This document shows, one piece after another, positions 44,107 through 54,167 of a stretch of DNA of 64,000 nucleotides. A program made the translations under genes and the position numbers. This stretch comes from Caballeronia sordidicola (lineage in GTDB: Bacteria; Pseudomonadota; Gammaproteobacteria; Burkholderiales; Burkholderiaceae). The stretch is taken from the NCBI RefSeq assembly GCF_000729995.1, contig NZ_JNFG01000214.1, forward strand, positions 372,001-436,000, read 5' to 3'. Under the pieces are notes generated by a model. That model saw nothing but the letters and a program-made list of their open reading frames with translations, was not told the origin of the DNA and made no database searches. Every line of letters begins with the position of its first letter. The first letter of the stretch is position 1.

Positions 44107-44352
44107 TCAAAAAACACTCATCACCGAGCGCTCGGCATCAGGGGCATCAGGCGGGAACACTCCCCACGTACCGTCGCCTTGGCGAAAGAAATAGATTGCA
44201 AATGCACCTGTCGATAGCGATGCTTCGAGGCATACACAGCGCCTCTGATTCGAGCGTGCGCGACTTCCTCGTGTTACCCGAACCGACATGGCAGGAGCCA
44301 TCACAAGCCATTTATCCACCATGAAACGCAAGGACCTTTCAGCTTTTTCCAT
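44107..44352 (-). CDS. Small conserved protein, partner of the 43824 gene
   Basis: 81 residues: LRFMVDKWLVMAPAMSVRVT, FAIYFFRQGDGTWGVFPPDA. This is the full-length form of the broken copy at 4927-5130. It has no signal peptide. The GDGTWGVFPPD ending suggests a small beta fold, but I do not recognise the family. Confidence 0.6.
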   Translation of the reverse strand: MEKAERSLRFMVDKWLVMAPAMSVRVTRGSRARSNQRRCVCLEASLSTGAFAIYFFRQGDGTWGVFPPDAPDAERSVMSVF

Positions 44353-44815
44353 TGCCTTTCTCCTTCAATCCCGTTTCCGCTGATGCGGCCGGCCGACGTT
44401 CCATTTTCACTACGCAGGTTGTACCCAAGGAGTTCGGTCGCTTCGCACGATTTATAAAGGGTTATCGCGACAACGTGTTCGTGGTCAATTGGGCGTAGAT
44501 TTCGTGTGCGAATTTATAACTCGTGACACTGCGGAAGACCATCCTCCAACTTCCGCAGGGGCTTGAATATGCTTGCGGAAGCTCGCGATTTCAGGAGGCG
44601 CGTGGGTTCGGGTATCCCGCCGCCGTCCGAATAGCGTCACAGTGCAATCGGGATGTGCAGCACCACCACGACGATAGCAATGCGGCGGGAGCGGCGATTC
44701 AGCGTACTCTGCGTGCGCCGATCGAACCATCGCCCGCAGCGCACTGCCACCTTCCTACCTCGTTGATGTGACAGTGCATCGTGGCCCATGTCGCGGTCAT
44801 TGACCTTCACCTGAA
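44353..44815. other. Gap upstream of the small-gene pair
   Basis: About 460 bases. The first ~55 match 5110-5170 of the first copy. Beyond that no gene is recognised. Confidence 0.45.
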
Positions 44816-45955
44816 TTACATCTTCACAACATCTAAAAGTGTCTTCCTGCCCGCCTTGTAGTTGTATAGCGAGATCACACCGTGCTTCAGGTCGCCCTTC
44901 GAGTCGAACGTGGTTTCGCCGATGACGCCTTTGTAGTCCGTATTCGGCATGGCGGCCAGGATGTTCGCCGGATCTGTCGAGTTGGCGTGTTTCATCGCGT
45001 CAACGATGATGTATACCGCGTCATACGTAAACGGAGCGTAGAGTTGTGGTGGTTGCCCGAACCGTTTCTGGAACTTGGCAGCGAATGCGGGGCCGCTTTC
45101 CATCTTCTCGAGCGCCATGCCCGCTTCCGAGCAGACGACGTTGTCGACAGCATCGCCGGCGAGTTCAGACAACTTCTCAGTACACAGGCCGTCGCCGGCC
45201 AGCACCTTCGCTCGCAGGCCGAGTTGTTTTGCCTGCTTGACGAATGGGCCGCCGGTTGCGTCCATGCCGCCGTACATGATTGCGTCCGGGCCTTCACCCT
45301 TGATCTTCGTCAGAATCGCGCGGAAATCAACCGCCTTGTCGTTTGTCGCGTCATGCGACATGACGTTCAGGCCGAGCGACTTCGCGGTTTTCTCGAATTC
45401 ATTTGCAAGGCCCTGGCCGTAGGCTGTCGAGTCGTCGACGATCGCGATGCTCTTGATTTTTATCTGTTTGGCGTAGTTGGCTAGCGCTGGCCCTTGCTGA
45501 GCATCCGTCGCGACAATGCGGTAGGTTGTCTTAAAGCCTTGCTGTGTGTAGGTCGGGTTGGTGGATGAAGGTGAGATTTGCACGATGCCTGCGTCGCTAT
45601 AGATCTTCGACGCCGGAATCGACGTGCCCGAGTTCAAGTGGCCGACCACAGCGACGACCTTGTCATCGACAAGCTTCTGCGCCACTTGAGTCGCCGTACG
45701 GGGGTCAGCCGCGTCGTCCTGTGTGTCCAGTTGCAGTGTGATTTTCTGGCCGCCGATCGTCAGCCCCTTCTGGTTGATTTCCTCAACCGCAAGACGAGCG
45801 CCGTTTTCATTGTCTTTACCCAGGTGAGCAATGCCACCGGTTAGAGGGGCAACGTGGCCGATCCCGATAATTGTTTCAGCTCTTGACACGACTGGTGCGA
45901 CCAAGCCGACCATCGAAATTGCAAGAGAGACGCAAAACGTTTGAATCTTCATCAT
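44816..45955 (-). CDS. Branched-chain amino-acid-type ABC transporter substrate-binding protein (LivK family)
   Basis: 379 residues, complete. Signal peptide (FCVSLAISMVGLVAPVVSRA), then IGHVAPLTGGIAHLGKDNEN, DTQDDAADPRTATQVAQKLV, VGHLNSGTSIPASKIYSDAG and AFTYDAVYIIVDAMKHANS. No permease or ATPase genes are adjacent, so it is an orphan that may feed another Liv transporter. It is paralogous to the partial gene at the left edge but has no sigma-54 promoter upstream. Ligand unknown. Confidence 0.93.
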   Translation of the reverse strand: MMKIQTFCVSLAISMVGLVAPVVSRAETIIGIGHVAPLTGGIAHLGKDNENGARLAVEEINQKGLTIGGQKITLQLDTQDDAADPRTATQVAQKLVDDKVVAVVGHLNSGTSIPASKIYSDAGIVQISPSSTNPTYTQQGFKTTYRIVATDAQQGPALANYAKQIKIKSIAIVDDSTAYGQGLANEFEKTAKSLGLNVMSHDATNDKAVDFRAILTKIKGEGPDAIMYGGMDATGGPFVKQAKQLGLRAKVLAGDGLCTEKLSELAGDAVDNVVCSEAGMALEKMESGPAFAAKFQKRFGQPPQLYAPFTYDAVYIIVDAMKHANSTDPANILAAMPNTDYKGVIGETTFDSKGDLKHGVISLYNYKAGRKTLLDVVKM

Positions 45956-46393
45956 TAACGCTCCTTTGAGAACTGATTGCGATGTCGGTATGAATCGCGG
46001 GCACTATCACGTTTCGTCGATTGCGAACTATTTACAAGGCAGTAATGTCACTTCAGGTGAAAGAACTTTCACGGCCACAACGCAAAAAAGCCTTCAGATA
46101 TGCCGCCGCTTCGTCACTAGTAAAAATCGAATTCTTTTTCTCAAACGGAAACCGTTGCGCTCCTCGACTCCGATCACTGCAGCCGACCTGAGAGATCCCT
46201 ATTTGTCGCTTAGAACGCTCGCATTCGCGATGCGGAGTGTCGCCAATATTCGGATGATTTCGTGCGGTGCCGTTGGACTTCAACGAAAGGAGTGGCTCGC
46301 CGTCCAGACGCAAGGTTTTAACCAACTTTGAGTATCATGAGGCGTTCCGGTACTCTGAAAAAACTTCAGCCCGTATTGCCGATCAATCGTCGC
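45956..46393. other. Gap between LivK-type gene and chemoreceptor
   Basis: About 440 bases holding the LivK-type promoter region. Nothing else recognised. Confidence 0.4.
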
Positions 46394-48199
46394 TTAGGAC
46401 AGCTTGAATTGTCCGACCGTTTCTGCAAGATGCGTCGCTTGAGTCTCTAATGTGACGGTAGCTGCTGCGGATTCTTCAACCAAGGCCGCGTTCTGCTGGA
46501 CCATCTGGTCAAGCTGCGTGATTGCACGATTAATTTCGCTAATGCCGCGTGTCTGTTCACTGGTCGCGTCAGTAATTTCGCCCATGATGGCCGTGACATC
46601 GGAAACGCTGTGGACGATCTGCGATATTGCGTTACCGGCCTGGCGTACGTGGCTTGAACCCAAAGCTACGCTATCTACCGTCGATTTGATCAATGTCTTG
46701 ATCTCCTTCGCGGCCAATGCGCTGCGCTGCGCAAGATTGCGCACCTCGCCTGCGACAACGGCGAAACCTCGGCCATGTTCCCCGGCGCGCGCCGCTTCGA
46801 CCGCGGCATTGAGCGCCAGGATATTGGTCTGGAATGCGATGCCGTCAATGACACCGATGATTTCGCCAATCTCGCTGGACGCCACTTCGATTACCTGCAT
46901 CGCGCCGACAGCCTCCTGCACAACCTGACCACCCTGAAATGCAATGTTTGAAGCCGACTTTACCTTTTCGTTCGCGGTATCCGCAGCACGCGCCGACTGC
47001 ATAACAGTCGCCGTAATCTCTTCGACCGAGGCGGCGGTCTGTTGGAGACTGGCCGCGGCGGATTCCGTCCGGCCTGATAGGTCCAAATTACTCGCCGCGA
47101 TTTCGTTGGCAGCGAGACGTACTGTCTCGCTGGCGTCGCGAATTTGGCTAATTACAGTATTAAGTAGGCTGACGAAACTATTGAATGAACGTGCGATTTG
47201 CGAGACCTCATCGCTTCCGTCGTCGGGCAGGCGTTGTGTCAAATCTCCTGTTCCTGAGCCGATAGAGTTCATTGCATCGCGAACGCGCGAGAGCCGCCTG
47301 AAGACGGCACCCGTCACCGTACTGATGACCAATGTCGCGACCGCTACGAGAATAACCAGTGCGATCAGTGACGCGTGCAACTGCGAGAGGATTCCCGCTG
47401 TTGCATCGTTCTTGTCGAGTGCAGTCACGATCATCCAGTCCGTTCCCGTCACGCCGCGCGCGCGTAGCAGTTTGGCACTGTTTCCGACATGCGCTTCGAT
47501 CGGAGCGACGTGCGTGCTACTTGACGACGAGACAAGGTCTGTAAATTTGAGATCAGCAAAGAGATCAGTCACGGGCTTGAGCGTCATCTTCGGATCATTG
47601 AGCGCAACGATACGGCCGTGTCCGTCGACCAGCATGCCGAAACTGGCTGGTGTCGGGTGAATCGACTTGATGTTGGCGATCACGCTATCCATCGTGACGT
47701 CTCCCGACACCACGCCCTTCAAGATGCCCTCACGCAGGATAGGAGCGGCGAAGGTGACCACCAGCTTTCCGGACCCCATGTCGATGTATGGCGGAGTCAC
47801 TACGGGCTTTCCTGCATCGACTGCTTGCCTGTACCACGGGCGGACAGTGGGGTCGTAGTTGGTGGGAACACCGGTCGGATCGGAGAACTTCGCTGTCTTG
47901 TTAGGGTACCCTACATAGACGCTTGTGAATGCGCCGGCGGCAGCCACCTGTTTCAGTGCGACAGCGGGATCGGCTTGGAGGGTGGCGTCCTCGAGCGAGA
48001 CGATCATTTGCGTTTTTGATGAAACCCAATCGGCGACTCCCGCCTCATGTCCGGCCACTATCGACGTAAGGTTGTCGCTAATCGTGTCGTCGCCATAAGC
48101 TTTCGCGATGGAGTAGCTCATGAAGGTGTCGACAATGAGCGCGCACACCACGGTGGCGGCAGAGATAGCGATAATGCGGGATCGAATCGATGTAAACAT
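46394..48199 (-). CDS. Methyl-accepting chemotaxis protein with dCache sensor
   Basis: 601 residues. N-terminal membrane anchor (IIAISAATVVCALIVDTFMS), a periplasmic dCache domain with the ligand motif YDPTVRPWYRQAVDAG, a second membrane segment (LIALVILVAVATLVISTV), HAMP, and a signalling domain with tip IAFQTNILALNAAVEAARAG. dCache receptors often bind amino acids. It lies behind a LivK-type binding-protein gene and near tryptophan catabolic genes, so amino-acid taxis is a fair guess. Confidence 0.94.
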   Translation of the reverse strand: MFTSIRSRIIAISAATVVCALIVDTFMSYSIAKAYGDDTISDNLTSIVAGHEAGVADWVSSKTQMIVSLEDATLQADPAVALKQVAAAGAFTSVYVGYPNKTAKFSDPTGVPTNYDPTVRPWYRQAVDAGKPVVTPPYIDMGSGKLVVTFAAPILREGILKGVVSGDVTMDSVIANIKSIHPTPASFGMLVDGHGRIVALNDPKMTLKPVTDLFADLKFTDLVSSSSSTHVAPIEAHVGNSAKLLRARGVTGTDWMIVTALDKNDATAGILSQLHASLIALVILVAVATLVISTVTGAVFRRLSRVRDAMNSIGSGTGDLTQRLPDDGSDEVSQIARSFNSFVSLLNTVISQIRDASETVRLAANEIAASNLDLSGRTESAAASLQQTAASVEEITATVMQSARAADTANEKVKSASNIAFQGGQVVQEAVGAMQVIEVASSEIGEIIGVIDGIAFQTNILALNAAVEAARAGEHGRGFAVVAGEVRNLAQRSALAAKEIKTLIKSTVDSVALGSSHVRQAGNAISQIVHSVSDVTAIMGEITDATSEQTRGISEINRAITQLDQMVQQNAALVEESAAATVTLETQATHLAETVGQFKLS

Positions 48200-48956
48200 T
48201 GTTTATTTTTGCTCTGCAAAAATTGGCGATTCAGGCGACGGACTCCCGCAAACCACTACCCTTTAAGGAGTGCGTCGAAGCAAACTGAAAATGTACTGTT
48301 GGACTGCTGATACGGCAGAACTCCATCTAGCCTGCTCACAATTGTTGGTGCTTTTCTGGGTTCGCTCGATGGCGAAACCGAGAAAGAACGATATTCACTG
48401 CGTTCGGTCAGCGCGTACTTCGCTAAAAAAGCTCGGCCAAGTATGCCGTTTTACACTAGAGAGCGTGTCTCATACCAAGCTCATCACCGATTTGATTGTT
48501 CTTTCCGGGCAACCCAACCGTTGCCATCCCGGACACCTTGTTGAAGTCAACCGTGTCATGGGACTACGTTCGTATGCTTCGAGCATAGCAAGCGTGTGTC
48601 GGTCGCCTCTTCCCACCGCGCAACCATCAAGTATTGAAGGCAATGCGAGTGGACGGTCAGTGACGTCTCCGGTCCCAAGGCCATCTCGTCGCGCCAAATG
48701 GTGTGCGGCGCGTACTCTTGTGAACATCTGTTTTGGAGCTTGACCAACGGCTGCGTAGGAAAACTGAGACGGTCATCGTCCGTCTCAGTTCGACCTGTTT
48801 CAAACGTTTGATCTCATCCCAAATCTGCGTGGCGGGACACGACCATTCCAATGTCGACCACCTTGAGGATCCAATGACCAACGTACGTCAATTCGCATGC
48901 ATCGCGCCCGACGAGGTGGCGTGAAACAAGCGGCGCCCGTCGGATATGGCGTAACA
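48200..48956. other. Gap between chemoreceptor and porin, with a hairpin
   Basis: About 750 bases with only short, unsupported frames. The one clear element is the inverted repeat at 48762-48790. Confidence 0.4.
48762..48790. repeat. Perfect 11-bp inverted repeat
   Basis: AACTGAGACGG, seven bases, CCGTCTCAGTT. No T tract follows on either strand, so it is not a canonical terminator; it may be an end of a lost element or a bidirectional transcription block between porin and chemoreceptor genes. Confidence 0.5.
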
Positions 48957-50048
48957 TCAGAAAATATTACGCAGGCCGATTGCGATGCCGGTTTGGTTAT
49001 TCCGACCCGGGTAGTCGGCCAGGAACGCGCCGGTTCCGCGGGTGAAGTCGACCGTGCCGTACACTTCGGTGCGCTTGGACAGCGAGTATTCGGCAAGCAG
49101 CGTGGCGGAGTAGTTGATACCGGCCCCGAGCGTGCCGTTTAGCATGGCCGCATTGCGGGCGTGATCATAGTAGCCGACTGCCGTCAGTGCCAGAGGTGGC
49201 GCTACCTGCCAGGTAGAACCGACGTAGAAGCTGTCGTCGATGCGGTTCGGGCTCACGAACGGAAGCTTGGGCGCGCCCGCTTGCTGCATGTCGGCATCGG
49301 CGAGGCCGGTGTTGTCCTGCGAATGCAGCCAGCCCGCGAGGACCTTCACGGCCGGGGTGAAGGCGTACGTGGTGCTCACGTTCACGATGTTGAACTTCTT
49401 GCCCGAGACGTCGTTCTGCTGGAAGCCGACGTCGGCCGACAGGCTGCCTAGGGTGTACGACGCCGTTACGCCGTACATGCTGTTCTCGCCCACGCTGCCC
49501 GGCACGCCACCAAAACCGTACATAGCCTCGACCTGGAGGCCACCGAAATGACCGTTGTACTTGACGGAGCTGTTCGTGGTGAGGAATGGCCCGACCGGGT
49601 TATACACGTAGCTGTCCTGCCAAAAGTCGCCGACCGTCAGCGGGTCGTAGGTGTTGCCCATCTGGTCGAAGAACGGTGTCTGCTGGCCGCCGAAGGTAAG
49701 CGCGCCGTACTGGTTGCTCGAAAGCCCGACATAAGACTGACGCTGGAACAGCTGGCTGCTGCTGTTGTCGAGCTTGCCCGACCAGAGCTGGAACTGGTTC
49801 TCAAGCCGGAAAATCGCCGACAGGCCGCCGCCCAGATCTTCGCTGCCTTTCAAACCCCAGCGGCTCGGAGTTTCGACGCCTTCCCCCATTGCGACTTGAC
49901 TGTTGTTCGCGGAATCTGCATTCGTGAGGTAACGGACACTCGTATCGACGACGCCGTACAGCGTGACCGAACTCTGAGCGAATGCATTGGGAGCAGACAG
50001 GATGAGTGCGGTTGCACCGGAGCATGCCACAAGATGGATTTTCTTCAT
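48957..50048 (-). CDS. Gram-negative general porin
   Basis: 363 residues from ATG 50048 (GGAG ten bases upstream; a second ATG four codons earlier is less likely). Signal peptide VACSGATALILSAPNAFAQS, mature start SSVTLYGVVDTSVRYLTNAD, GLKGSEDLGGGLSAIF, and Phe at the C-terminus (IGLRNIF). A 16-strand outer-membrane channel. Distant paralog of the porin at 32264. Position upstream of the kynurenine operon and next to amino-acid-related genes may be chance. Confidence 0.93.
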   Translation of the reverse strand: MKKIHLVACSGATALILSAPNAFAQSSVTLYGVVDTSVRYLTNADSANNSQVAMGEGVETPSRWGLKGSEDLGGGLSAIFRLENQFQLWSGKLDNSSSQLFQRQSYVGLSSNQYGALTFGGQQTPFFDQMGNTYDPLTVGDFWQDSYVYNPVGPFLTTNSSVKYNGHFGGLQVEAMYGFGGVPGSVGENSMYGVTASYTLGSLSADVGFQQNDVSGKKFNIVNVSTTYAFTPAVKVLAGWLHSQDNTGLADADMQQAGAPKLPFVSPNRIDDSFYVGSTWQVAPPLALTAVGYYDHARNAAMLNGTLGAGINYSATLLAEYSLSKRTEVYGTVDFTRGTGAFLADYPGRNNQTGIAIGLRNIF

Positions 50049-50478
50049 TTGCTTCTCCATTGTTTGTCGTTTAAAAGTTCGTCACTTTGGGGGGATTTCG
50101 AGGTGAGTGCGATGACGCCCTCGGTCAAACGGAGGTCTTAACTAATCCTCGCAACTTGACAAGCTCGCACATGTAACCATGGAACTGAGCGGGCAGGATA
50201 CAAGCTGTCGCTATCCTTAGTATTTTCCGATATCGAATATGGCGGTTCCTATAGTTGGTGGCTTCAAGAGCAACCTTCATCCGTCGCAACTGCGCATGCG
50301 TCGCATCGCCGACAATGACGTTCACATCTTTCCGGATCGGGCACTACCTCGTCTATCTCAACCCAAACCACACAGGGCCTGCGCGTCCGCGTCAATCATG
50401 TAGTTATCCTAATTTGACAAGATGGCTATCAAGCATGTCAAACGTCCCGGACTTCAGGCGAGGTTGGTCAAGACACTT
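50049..50478. other. Gap between porin promoter and permease end
   Basis: About 430 bases with the porin promoter region; nothing else recognised. Confidence 0.4.
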
Positions 50479-51861
50479 TCACGGTTGGCTAACTACTGAT
50501 AGTCCCAGCTTTGATCGACGCCGCTTCACTACATACGCTGCCCACATCAAGAACAACCACACCGGCACGAGGAAAGCAGAGATATTGATGCCCGGAGTGA
50601 CGGCCAGTATCCCTAGAATCGTGACCATGAATGCCACACAGATCCAGTTGCTGACAGGAAACCAGAAGGATCTGAACACAAGGGTCTGTTGTTGCGCGAC
50701 CATCGCCTTGCGGGACTTGAGATGCGTCAAGCTGATGAGCGACCAGTTAATTACCATGGCTGCTACCGCGAGGGCCATCAACATACCGAGCGCGTTGGCT
50801 GGCATCAGGAAGTTGACGAGCACACAGGTGCCCGTCGCGAGTGCCGACAAGCCAATCGCAGCCACGGGTACACCGCGTCGATCCACTTTCATCAGAATCT
50901 TGGGGGCGTTACCTTGTTCGGCCAATCCATACAGCATGCGACTGTTCGCATACACGCCGCTGTTGTACACCGACAGCGCAGCAGTCAACACCACTAGGTT
51001 GAGGATGTTCGCTGCAAGGATGGAACCGATCTGCGAGAAAATCATCACAAACGGACTGCCGCCTGCGGCGACCTGATTCCATGGATAAAGCGACAGTAAT
51101 ACCGTCAGTGAGCCGATGTAGAAAATCGCTATACGCAGGATCACCTGATTCACAGCCTTCGGAATGCTCTTGCGCGGATCGTCAGCTTCGGCTGCCGTGA
51201 TGCCAATCAGTTCCAGCCCACCGAACGAGAACATTATGACCGCCAGCGTCATGAACAGGCCATGAAAGCCGTGCGGGAAAAAGCCGCCATCCGCCCAGAG
51301 ATTGGTAACTGATGCTTGCGGACCGCCGTGACCGCTGATCAGAAGGTAGCCGCCGAACGCGATCATGCCGATTACCGCTACTACCTTGACGATTGCGAAC
51401 CAGAACTCGAATTCACCGTACGCCTTGACGTTAGCAAGGTTGATCGCGTTGATACCGACGAAGCACACCAGCGCCGATACCCAGGCAGGCACACCCGGCC
51501 ACCAGTAGTGCACGTAGGTGCCGACTGCAGTCAGCTCGGCCATGCCAACAAGCACATACAGCACCCAGTAATTCCAGCCGGACAGAAAGCCCCAAAAGTC
51601 GCCCCAGTACTTGCACGCAAAATGGCTGAATGACCCTGCCACAGGCTCTTGCGCGGCCATTTCGCCTAGTTGTCGCATGATCATGTACGCAATGATGCCG
51701 CCAATTGCATAACCCAGAATCATCGACGGCCCGGCTGCCTGCAACACGCTCGCCGAGCCGAGAAACAGGCCGGTGCCGATTGCCCCGCCTAAAGCGATCA
51801 ATTGAATGTGCCGATTCTTAAGTCCGCGCCTTAAACCCGGCTTTCCAGGTTGACTATCCAC
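50479..51861 (-). CDS. Amino-acid permease (AroP/PheP-type, APC superfamily)
   Basis: 460 residues, 12 membrane segments. Opening NRHIQLIALGGAIGTGLFLG with the GxGxG-like substrate motif, then MRQLGEMAAQEPVAGSFSHF and FGGLELIGITAAEADDPRKS, all typical of the AAT family. GGAGGAG precedes ATG 51861. It is the last gene of the kynurenine operon and is therefore probably a tryptophan or kynurenine importer. Confidence 0.93.
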   Translation of the reverse strand: MDSQPGKPGLRRGLKNRHIQLIALGGAIGTGLFLGSASVLQAAGPSMILGYAIGGIIAYMIMRQLGEMAAQEPVAGSFSHFACKYWGDFWGFLSGWNYWVLYVLVGMAELTAVGTYVHYWWPGVPAWVSALVCFVGINAINLANVKAYGEFEFWFAIVKVVAVIGMIAFGGYLLISGHGGPQASVTNLWADGGFFPHGFHGLFMTLAVIMFSFGGLELIGITAAEADDPRKSIPKAVNQVILRIAIFYIGSLTVLLSLYPWNQVAAGGSPFVMIFSQIGSILAANILNLVVLTAALSVYNSGVYANSRMLYGLAEQGNAPKILMKVDRRGVPVAAIGLSALATGTCVLVNFLMPANALGMLMALAVAAMVINWSLISLTHLKSRKAMVAQQQTLVFRSFWFPVSNWICVAFMVTILGILAVTPGINISAFLVPVWLFLMWAAYVVKRRRSKLGLSVVSQP

Positions 51862-51953
51862 AATGTTCTCCTCCAGTTAAGATTTGTGATGACCGGTCAA
51901 TTGCCTTGGACGCAAAAAACGGTCATCATTTTTTAATATATTTGCGCCTGTTT

Positions 51954-53192
51954 TTAGGTGACGCGATGGCGTTGCTGGAATTTGGGCAGTTGCCAGACGT
52001 TTGTGCGCAGCACGTCGGCGAGAATGTCTACCGCATCCCACACGTCGCGAAAACCAACGTAAAGTGGTGTGAGGCCGAAGCGCAGGATGTCCGGCGCACG
52101 GAAGTCTCCAATAACGCCGCGAGCGATGAGTGCCTGCATGATGCTGTACGCGTGGGGATGACGCAGCGACACGTGACTCCCCCGTGACGTGGAATCCGCG
52201 GCGAGAACCGACTCTACGCCGTATATACCGCATCGCTGCTGCGCCAGTTCTGCAAACAGGGTGCACAGCTGTTTCGATTTTGCGTATAGCGTTGCAGGGG
52301 CCGCGCGCAGCATTAGATCGACTCCAACTTCCAGCGCGCAGATCCCCAGAATAGGGTGCGCGCCTGCGAGATAGCGCTCGATACCTGCGGCGGGCTGGTA
52401 TTCGTCAACGAATTCAAACGACTGCTTATGTCCCAACCATCCGGCTATGGGTGAAACTGCCGACGCCTGGTGCCGACGGGCGACGTACAGGTAAGCTGGA
52501 GAGCCGGGACCACCGTTCAGATACTTATAACCGCATCCAACGGCGAAATCGGCCTGTGCGGCTTCAAGGTCCACGTGTACGGCGCCGGCGCTGTGACTCA
52601 GATCCCAGACAGCCAACGCACCACGTGAGTGAGCCAGGCCGGTGAGCGCTGACATATCATGCATTGCGGCAGTTTTGTAGTGCACGTGCGTTAGCATCAG
52701 GACAGCCACATCCTCGTCAATACTTTCTGCTAGCCGTTCTCGCTCCACGATGCGCAGCTCCACCCGGCCGCCGGACAGTGCTTGGAGGCCCTGAGCAATG
52801 TAAAGATCATTCGGGAAATTGCCGGGCTCAGACAGGATTACTGAACGCCCCTGGTTGATCTGCAATGCGGCGCTTAGCACCTTGAACAAGTTGACCGATG
52901 TGGAGTCGGCTACCACCACTTCACCCGGTCCCGCACCGATTAGCTGCGCTATCTTGTCGCCCACTCGCGTGGGCGCATCGATCCAGTTGTGGGCGTTCCA
53001 GCTGCGAATCAGGTCGTGTCCCCATTCTTGGGTTACAACTGTATGCATGCGCTCGGCTGTGGCACGGGGTAACGCGCCCAGCGAGTTACCATCCAGATAG
53101 ATAACGCCCTCTGGTAGATCAAAGTCGGCGCGAAAGGAGTGCAGTGGATCTGCCCGATCAAGGGCATCTGCGTCGGTGGCGGAAATGGGCAT
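51954..53192 (-). CDS. kynU: Kynureninase
   Basis: 412 residues. Fold-type I PLP enzyme with DGNSLGALPRATAERM, the segment WNAHNWIDAPTRVGDKIAQL, AVWDLSHSAGAVHVDLE and the PLP-Lys motif GCGYKYLNGGPGSPAYLYV. It splits L-kynurenine to anthranilate and alanine. It follows tryptophan dioxygenase and formamidase genes on the same strand, and anthranilate dioxygenase genes are 5 kb away. Confidence 0.97.
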   Translation of the reverse strand: MPISATDADALDRADPLHSFRADFDLPEGVIYLDGNSLGALPRATAERMHTVVTQEWGHDLIRSWNAHNWIDAPTRVGDKIAQLIGAGPGEVVVADSTSVNLFKVLSAALQINQGRSVILSEPGNFPNDLYIAQGLQALSGGRVELRIVERERLAESIDEDVAVLMLTHVHYKTAAMHDMSALTGLAHSRGALAVWDLSHSAGAVHVDLEAAQADFAVGCGYKYLNGGPGSPAYLYVARRHQASAVSPIAGWLGHKQSFEFVDEYQPAAGIERYLAGAHPILGICALEVGVDLMLRAAPATLYAKSKQLCTLFAELAQQRCGIYGVESVLAADSTSRGSHVSLRHPHAYSIMQALIARGVIGDFRAPDILRFGLTPLYVGFRDVWDAVDILADVLRTNVWQLPKFQQRHRVT

Positions 53193-53225
53193 GATGTCGG
53201 ATCTTCAGAAAGCTTTCACGATGGT

Positions 53226-54164
53226 TCACAGTTGCGAGCGGATTTCCCACAGTTCGGGGAAGAAATTTTGGTCAACGATGTGGCGCAACCATCCGACACC
53301 TGCGGTACCCCCGGTGCCGGGTTTGAAGCCGATGAGGCGTTCGACGGTCACGAAGTGCCGGAATCTCCAGAGCTTGAAACGGTCTCCGAAATCGACCAGC
53401 GATTCAGCAAACTCGTACAACTCGTGGTGTGGAGGAAGTGAACGGTATATGTCCGCCCACACTGCTTTGACCGACTCGTTAGACTGATAGGGCTGTGACC
53501 AGTCGCGATCGAGCGCTTGCGCGTCGATCGGATAGCCGCGACGATGAAGCAGGGCAATAACCTCGTCGTACACACTTCGCGTCTCGAGCGTTCGCTTCAG
53601 TGTCTGATAAACACTGGGAACATGCTTGTGAGGTTCAAGCATCCGAGGCTGCTTATTACCGAGCATAAACTCGAGGCGCCGGTACATGAAGGACTCGAAC
53701 CCCGAGCCAATACCCAGGTAATCGCGAAACCCAAGATACCCGTGCGGCGTAATCGTGGACAGCACGCCCCAGGTTTGCCCCAGAAATTCGAGTGTCTTGT
53801 GCACCCGACGTAGGGTGACGCGGGTCTCGTCGAGTGCATCGCGAGCGATGGAGTCTTTGGCGCGCAGCATTTCATAACACAGCAGTTTGAAGAGAACCTC
53901 CATGACGTGGGCGAGGCTGATGAAAGTCATTTCCTCGGGTTCGTCGCTGCGCGGTTGCTGCAGGGTATGCAGGATGTCGCCATTCAGGTAGTCGATGAAG
54001 GGCGTGCTGCCCGCGTTGCTGTGGGCGGCTACGTCGAGAATAGGGTTGCCGCCGGTGTTAGCCGCTGCTTGTGCCCTGTCTTCATCAGTCTGGGTTGGTA
54101 TCGCCCTTTGCGGCAAGTCTCCGAGCAACTCCCGCAATTCTTGCTGAAGGTCTTTTGAGTCCAT
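53226..54164 (-). CDS. kynA: Tryptophan 2,3-dioxygenase
   Basis: 312 residues. Heme enzyme of the TDO family: MTFISLAHVMEVLFKLLCYE, GFRDYLGIGSGFESFMYRRL, the proximal His in WRFRHFVTVERLIGFKPGTG followed by GTAGVGWLR. It converts L-tryptophan to N-formylkynurenine. Start ATG 54164 is 3 bases past the stop of the formamidase gene. The N-terminal ~35 residues are longer than in some homologs. Confidence 0.97.
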   Translation of the reverse strand: MDSKDLQQELRELLGDLPQRAIPTQTDEDRAQAAANTGGNPILDVAAHSNAGSTPFIDYLNGDILHTLQQPRSDEPEEMTFISLAHVMEVLFKLLCYEMLRAKDSIARDALDETRVTLRRVHKTLEFLGQTWGVLSTITPHGYLGFRDYLGIGSGFESFMYRRLEFMLGNKQPRMLEPHKHVPSVYQTLKRTLETRSVYDEVIALLHRRGYPIDAQALDRDWSQPYQSNESVKAVWADIYRSLPPHHELYEFAESLVDFGDRFKLWRFRHFVTVERLIGFKPGTGGTAGVGWLRHIVDQNFFPELWEIRSQL

Positions 54165-54167
54165 CGT

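Noticed and set aside
44408..44500. Plus-strand reading resembling a gene tail
   Set aside because: About 27 residues ending in a stop with no start and no family I can name.
46944..47660. 238-residue plus-strand open frame
   Set aside because: Antisense to the dCache chemoreceptor; Ser/Ala/Arg-rich shadow.
48200..48761. Possible protein remnants on the minus strand
   Set aside because: Short frames such as 48556-48747 have no convincing resemblance to any family.
49548..50141. 197-residue plus-strand open frame
   Set aside because: Antisense to the porin N-terminal half; no start signal or family match.
50255..51076. 273-residue plus-strand open frame
   Set aside because: Mostly antisense to the amino-acid permease; no motifs.
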